Assembly (NCBI GenBank): GCA_937901365.1
Contig: CALCEF010000148.1
Span: 1-6,948, forward strand
Source: an uncultured euryarchaeote
GTDB taxonomy: Archaea; Thermoplasmatota; Poseidoniia; Poseidoniales; Thalassarchaeaceae
Reading direction: 5' to 3'
DNA length: 6,948 nt
Part shown: piece by piece, positions 1 through 5,000 of the stretch
Position numbering within the stretch: the first letter of the stretch is position 1
Layout: every line of letters begins with the position of its first letter
Notes under the pieces: model-generated
Databases searched by the model: none
What the model was told of the DNA's origin: nothing
Seen by the model: only the letters and a program-made list of their open reading frames with translations
Program-made: the position numbers and the translations under genes

Positions 1-666
1 ACACCAATCGTCGAACAGGCCGCACTGCTGATTCGAATGGGGCACTATGCGGAAGCCAGTCAGAGGATGGAAGCATTGCTGAGCCCTGGAATGGATGAAA
101 TGGAACGTAGCCAATTGTTCCGCGTAGAAAGGATGAATCGAACCATTCAGCGTTACTATGAGATGGAAAAACTCGATATTTTTGAACCGCAGAACCCCAA
201 CCACTCCGCTTGGAAAGACATCGATGGAATGCGCAATCTAAAACCAGCGAGTGAAAGATTCACCTTCTTTATGCTCGCAGGACCACTCGTCATTTGGGAA
301 GCGATCGGGCTGCAAATGTTCCCGAGTATTTTCAGTGGTTGTTTTGGAATGGGTTTGGCGTTCATGATTGTTTACGCATCGATTCTGTGGGTCAAGAAAA
401 TCTCCATCTCGATGACGGATAAGCGAAATCGTCCTGTTCTCGATCTCTGGCGTGCGATTGAGGTTGAAGCGACATCAGGGAAGGTCTGTGTTCCAGAAAA
501 AATACGCGAGGCAAGGTTGTATCGAACGGTGATGACCAAGGATTATCCAGTGGCATTCCGCCAAAGAATTGAGAAAATCGTATACAATAATGAGCCACTA
601 AACAAGCGTTGGGAATTGAAACTACCCGTTTGGTCCGAGTTTGAATTACTTGATGAGGAAGAGTAG
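1..666 (+). CDS. Uncharacterised membrane protein with two adjacent transmembrane helices, 5'-truncated by the window edge
   Basis: I do not recognise a family. The frame is open from base 1 (visible protein begins TPIVEQAALLIRMGHYAEAS) to a TAG at 664-666, giving 221 visible residues. An ATG at 37 is possible, but it falls inside what reads as a continuous TPR-like helical pair (AALLIRMGHYAEASQRMEALL-like pattern, residues about 7-27), so the true start is probably upstream. A charged helical region (about 30-60) follows. Then come two closely spaced hydrophobic segments, about 87-107 (starting FTFFMLAGPLVIW) and 108-131 (containing GMGLAFMIVYASILWV), which form a hairpin in the membrane. 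The second is followed by basic residues (KKI, DKR), suggesting that the C-terminal ~90 residues are cytoplasmic. That tail is charged, with no catalytic motif I can identify, and ends in an acidic DEEE. The gene converges on ahcY with only 6 bp between stop codons. Coding status is supported by length and coherent topology. Function is unknown. Confidence 0.7.
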   Translation, partial: TPIVEQAALLIRMGHYAEASQRMEALLSPGMDEMERSQLFRVERMNRTIQRYYEMEKLDIFEPQNPNHSAWKDIDGMRNLKPASERFTFFMLAGPLVIWEAIGLQMFPSIFSGCFGMGLAFMIVYASILWVKKISISMTDKRNRPVLDLWRAIEVEATSGKVCVPEKIREARLYRTVMTKDYPVAFRQRIEKIVYNNEPLNKRWELKLPVWSEFELLDEEE

Positions 667-672
667 TGTCAA

Positions 673-1938
673 TCAAGTTCCGGCTGTATAGTCGGAATGA
701 TAGGCGATTTGTTCGTCGGTCAAGGTATCGATTTCAAATCCAAGTGTTGCCAATTTCGTCATGGCCAGATCTTGATCCTGTTCCAGCGTGATGTCATGGA
801 CAATTGGATCCATGTCCCGCCCTTCTGCTGCCAATCGGCACAGAGCGAGGTACTGGTTGGCGAAACTCATGTCCATCACCTCAGATGGATGACCCTCTGC
901 TGCAGCGAGATTTACCAATCGACCTCTTGCAAGTAAGAAGATTTGGCGACCATCCTTCATGGTGAACTCTTCATTGTCAGCACGAATGGTACGGACACTT
1001 TCAGATTGGGATTCTAGGTGCTCAATATTGATTTCACAATCATAATGTCCAGTATTGCAAACCACTGCACCATCCTTCATGACCGTGAAATGGCGATCTA
1101 CGATGACGTCTTTCATTCCTGTTGCCGTGCAGAAAATGTCTCCAATTGATGCAGCATCGTCCATTCGCATGACTCTGAAACCATCCATAACGGCCCGCAG
1201 TGCAGGCAGAGGGTCGATTTCAGTGATGACGACGTTTGCCCCCATTCCTCGGGCTCGCATGGCTAGCCCACGTCCACAGTGACCATATCCGGCAATTACG
1301 AACGTCTTACCCGCAATTAGAACCGATGTGGCCCGAATAATCCCATCTAACGTCGATTGGCCAGTACCGTAGACATTGTCAAAATCCCACTTGGTTATCG
1401 CATCATTGACTGCAATGACCGGATAGCGAAGTTCACCAGCATCGCCCATGGCACGGAGTCGGTGGACGCCTGTTGTCGTCTCCTCTGTGCCTCCAATCAC
1501 ACCTTCGGCATATTCAGACATGGGACCATGTACTCGAACAATCAGGTCAGCGCCATCATCGAGAGTTAGTGTTGGATTGGCTTCAATGGTTCGATCGATA
1601 CACCAGTAGAAATCTTCGACACTTTGACCATGCCATGCATAGATTGAGTATCCCTCACGAGCGAGCCACGCGGCGACATCGTCCTGTGTCGATAGTGGAT
1701 TGCAACCCGACCAGGACACTTTGGCTCCAGCTTCTTCAAGCGTTTCAATCAGTACTGCAGTTTCTTTGGTGACATGCAGGCATCCAGCAACGATCATCCC
1801 TGCTAGTGGCTTGGTTTCTCGAGCCATCTCCCTTAGATGTGAGAGTACAGGCATCCGGGAACGTGCCCAATCCACCCGGCGAGCGCCTTCATCGGCTAGT
1901 GAAATGTCAGCGACCTTCCAGTTGTCACCGGTGTCCAT
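673..1938 (-). CDS. ahcY: Adenosylhomocysteinase (S-adenosyl-L-homocysteine hydrolase), archaeal-type
   Basis: This NAD-dependent cytoplasmic enzyme reversibly splits S-adenosylhomocysteine into adenosine and homocysteine, removing the product inhibitor of methyltransferases in the methyl cycle. The 421-residue length fits archaeal members. Family landmarks appear in order: KVADISLAD at 8-16, GCLHVTKETAVLIETL with His55, SGCNPLSTQDD at 77-87, LDDGADL with Asp127/128, EETTTGVHRL with Glu153, NDAITKWDFDNVYGTGQS with Lys183, Asp187 and Asn188, the NAD-binding loop GYGHCGRG at 217-224, Glu240 at the end of the next strand (expected to hold the NAD ribose), NTGHYDCEI with His298, and GHPSEVMDMSFANQ with His350. 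All substrate and catalytic positions I can align by eye are kept. The chain ends in DYTAGT, without the C-terminal Lys/Tyr extension of eukaryotic and most bacterial enzymes; short tails are usual in archaeal and Thermotoga-type enzymes. The ATG at 1936-1938 fits the family N-terminus. No clear Shine-Dalgarno sequence precedes it. Its TGA is 6 bp from the stop of the opposing gene, and a hairpin-bearing spacer lies upstream. Confidence 0.97.
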   Translation of the reverse strand: MDTGDNWKVADISLADEGARRVDWARSRMPVLSHLREMARETKPLAGMIVAGCLHVTKETAVLIETLEEAGAKVSWSGCNPLSTQDDVAAWLAREGYSIYAWHGQSVEDFYWCIDRTIEANPTLTLDDGADLIVRVHGPMSEYAEGVIGGTEETTTGVHRLRAMGDAGELRYPVIAVNDAITKWDFDNVYGTGQSTLDGIIRATSVLIAGKTFVIAGYGHCGRGLAMRARGMGANVVITEIDPLPALRAVMDGFRVMRMDDAASIGDIFCTATGMKDVIVDRHFTVMKDGAVVCNTGHYDCEINIEHLESQSESVRTIRADNEEFTMKDGRQIFLLARGRLVNLAAAEGHPSEVMDMSFANQYLALCRLAAEGRDMDPIVHDITLEQDQDLAMTKLATLGFEIDTLTDEQIAYHSDYTAGT

Positions 1939-1971
1939 GATTCGTCGCGGTGGCGGGAGTTCATCAATGCC

Positions 1972-1996
1972 GCGCTAACCCTCTCAGGAGGTTCGC
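1972..1996 (-). promoter_or_regulatory. Weak imperfect hairpin in the ahcY leader region
   Basis: Written on the plus strand, GCG (1972-1974) and AACC (1977-1980) pair with GGTT (1990-1993) and CGC (1994-1996). A further TC/GA pair inside closes a four-base loop, with CT and a single C bulged. It abuts the strong hairpin at 1997-2015 exactly and lies 34 bases upstream of the ahcY start. It could be a leader structure or chance pairing in GC-rich DNA; no ligand-binding RNA family is recognised. Confidence 0.2.
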
Positions 1997-2023
1997 CGGG
2001 GGGCTACGCCCCCCGACGTCTCC
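1987..2023 (-). terminator. Strong GC hairpin between the surface-protein gene and ahcY
   Basis: CGGGGGGC (1997-2004) and GCCCCCCG (2008-2015) are perfect reverse complements around the loop TAC. A further GGAG (1987-1990) and CTCC (2020-2023) could pair outside an internal loop. It starts 28 bases past the stop codon of the large surface gene in the direction of its transcription. No run of T follows on either strand, so it does not look like a bacterial intrinsic terminator, and archaeal termination usually relies on T-tracts. It could instead stabilise the 3' end of the surface-protein mRNA, form part of the ahcY leader, or be a dispersed intergenic repeat. The structure itself is certain; the role is not. 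Confidence 0.4.
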
Positions 2024-2042
2024 ATTTGTCTAGCGCTTCGCG

Positions 2043-5000
2043 TCATTGCTGCTGCTGTTGAGCAGCCTGAGCATAATATTGCTGAGCATAAGCACGCGCT
2101 GTCTCTTCAGGGTAGCCTTGAGCAACCAATTGCTGCACGTAGGCTTCAACCGGATCCATCTGGGCGACATCGCCACCGAACGAACCAGCATCTGCACCAC
2201 CAGTGTCACCGCCACGACCACGAACGAGTAGTAGTGTCACGATAATCACCAGAATCAAGACAAACGCTGCAATTCCTCCGAACAACAATACAGAGCTCAT
2301 TCCACTATCAGAACCCTCGCCTGATGTCGACGAGTCACAACCTTCCGCGCTTGGATCTGCTTCACAATCCACATCCCCTGGACCCGTTTCTCTGGGCACA
2401 AGGTTGACTTCGATGTCCTTGTAAATCGTCCAACGTGAACCATCGCCTTCTGTAATCTTGATGTGAATAATCTGGGTTGTACCATTCTCACCATACAAAT
2501 CTGCAATGTTCAGTGACAGGCTGAATGTCCCGCCATCTGCAAGTTGAACACTGCTGTCGTATGCACCGGCAGTCTTCAATGGGAACTTCTGCGAAGGTAG
2601 CAGGTTTAGCGTATCATAGGCTAAAGCGACCTCAACCATGACGTCGCCGTTCTCTGCCCCTGACACGATGCTTCCATTCACGTAGAGTGTGTCCTCTGTC
2701 TGTGAACTGCTTGGTGCTGGGTTGGTAAAGTCAACGACTGGTTCCTCGTCACCGTAGCCTTCGCCTACAACGACGAAGTACATCTTGTACTTGTCACTCT
2801 GTAGGCTGGGCTTGTCAGCCTGATCAACAACGGTTAGTTCAACACGAATCAGTGAACCTTCGAATCCGGTGTTTGGATCCACAGTGATATTCTGGAATCG
2901 GTGGGTGAACGAATGGCTCACCATGCTTGAGATCTCTGTGGTCTTGCCACCTTGTGGTGCAGTTCCAGGCTGATCCCATGGGTTGTCAAGGAAGACCTTC
3001 CAAATGTAGGTCTTGATTCCATTGGTTCCATCGGTTGCATCACCATCAGACGAGTTGGATGCATCGAAGTGAACTGTCAAGTCACCTGTAGGACCAAGGC
3101 GAATCAGGTTGATATCCCAACTACTGCCATCAGAGGAGTTCTTGACTCCATGAGCTTCAATCTGGCCACGGTATTCTAGGCGGTCGATGATTGTGAACTC
3201 TGGCATTGGACTAAATTCGTCTGCAAGAGCATCGTTGGTTTCCAACATGATGTTGGCCATGCGCGTGTGTCCTTCAGCATCGTGTAGATACAGTGTAACC
3301 TGCCACTGTGCTTCCTGCTTGCACAGAGTTGAACTCTGGGCATCGAGCACACAGAACTGTGCGGTGTGCGTATCATCCTCACGGTGATCACTCTCTCCAT
3401 CTTGGAGTGGGTTACCATCCCAATTGGTTGCTGTAGTGCCCTCTGCAGGTCGGAGTTCCCAATCTGCGTCGAGGCCTTCCAAATCAGATATGAAAGAGAA
3501 TTCAAGTTCTGCATCGCTCTTCATGTAGAGTGTGTCGTAGTGACCCTGTAGGCTGTTCCAAGCCATGACATCTCCATTGATAACCATGTCAAATCCATCG
3601 CTTGCTGGTCCGAAGTCCAACGGATATGGAGTCACTTGGTGCGCCAATAGGTTGGATAGCAGAGGCTTGCCGGTCGTGCCAAAGGCATCAGATACACTTG
3701 GGTTCTCAACATCCATGGTCGTGACAATCATACCACCTTGTCCAATCGAACAGGTTGCCAACAAGGATGCTGTGGAATCAGATGCATCGTTGATGAGGCT
3801 GTGGAATGTCCCAATTGGAGCTGAAATCGAACCACCACAAACCTGTGGGATGTTGAGCGTCCCTGTCTGTGTGGTGATTAGAGTTGATTCTGCAACGTGG
3901 TGGCCACCATTGAATGAAATGAATGCCACAGGATTCACATTGGCGAGCAATGGGTGGTGCCAATCGACAACTGCTGTATCGGAATGGGTGACAAAGTTGC
4001 CTTCCACATTGCGATTTGCAACATTGATGTCGTATGGTAGGTTGCTCAGCGGATCTTGGAAGATGTTGCTGTATGGACCTAGGTGCATCTCAAGAGTAGC
4101 ACCCGCTTGCATACGGTTCTTGATTACCGCCATTGGGCTCAATCCATCGCTACCACCTTCAGCGTTCAACTCGGTGTAGTAATTTCCTGCCTCAACATTG
4201 ACAGTGGTTTGCCATGGAAGCAGAATCTTGTTGTAATGGTTCATCCAAGTGCTGGTGACATATCGGTCCCAGTCATCGACGTAGAACTGCGTGTAGGTCA
4301 TGCCCATCGCATCCAAATCTTCCTTGACGCGTGAGAGACGATTCTGATCGGTTGGATTCGAAAGAATCGCAACATCGATGCTGTCTACCATCGAAATCGA
4401 GAAGTCCCATGTGTTTCCAGAAGGTGAACCATCGTCTGCCAACTCAGCGTAGAAGCTGAAGTTGTAGTTTTCTCCATCAGTCCAACCACTGGCTGGAGAG
4501 ACAGCAGCCCATGATGCGGATGCTCTCTGGTGTGGAGAGAGTGTCATTGGACTCTCTGCACTCGCTTCGTTGTAGATGACTGAACCAGTGGTCATGTCTG
4601 TGACCATGAGTTTGATGTTGTAATCGCCCTCAAGCACACCGTTCACAAGTTCCATTGAGAATGCATGATCCTCAACCGAATCAATTGGATATACGCAAGC
4701 GTATGTGTTGTCTTCAACACAGTCGAGCACGTCTGGCCGAAGTAACTGCACATCTACGCTAGCGACCTCAAAGATGAGGCGACTAACGTTGTTTGCAAGA
4801 TTCACTTCCTTGTGATTATACCAGGCTGTGCCTTGAGTTTGGTTGTCATAGTGCGTCATGGCATCAATTCGATAAATTCCCTGTGAGAAATCGTGTGTGC
4901 CAACGTTGACCTCTTGATCCTCTTGAGAATCAAGACCAGTAACAGATGTCGAATACTCGGTAACGTAGGTGAATACGTATTCTCGTACTGTGATATTGTC

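Noticed and set aside
1939..2042. S-adenosylhomocysteine riboswitch upstream of ahcY
   Set aside because: The position is right, but I could not find the conserved core by eye; kept only as a check under the hairpin finding.
2046..2060. CAG-type trinucleotide repeat as a variable-length locus
   Set aside because: There are only five glutamine codons and they are mixed CAG/CAA; too short and imperfect to suggest slippage-based variation.
2071..2085. AT-rich AATATTAT on the minus strand as a TATA box for ahcY
   Set aside because: It is explained by the Gln-Tyr-Tyr codons of the surface-protein tail, matches the archaeal TATA consensus poorly, and has no clear BRE beside it.
3565..4179. A 204-codon plus-strand open frame inside the surface-protein gene
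   Set aside because: It lies opposite the ThuA-like domain, whose protein motifs are coherent on the minus strand. The plus-strand translation has no recognisable domain, and such shadows are expected opposite a long gene.
3612..4382. Functional glutamine amidotransferase or peptidase activity
   Set aside because: No Cys in a nucleophile elbow and no recognisable Cys-His-Glu triad; a fold-level similarity is all that can be claimed.
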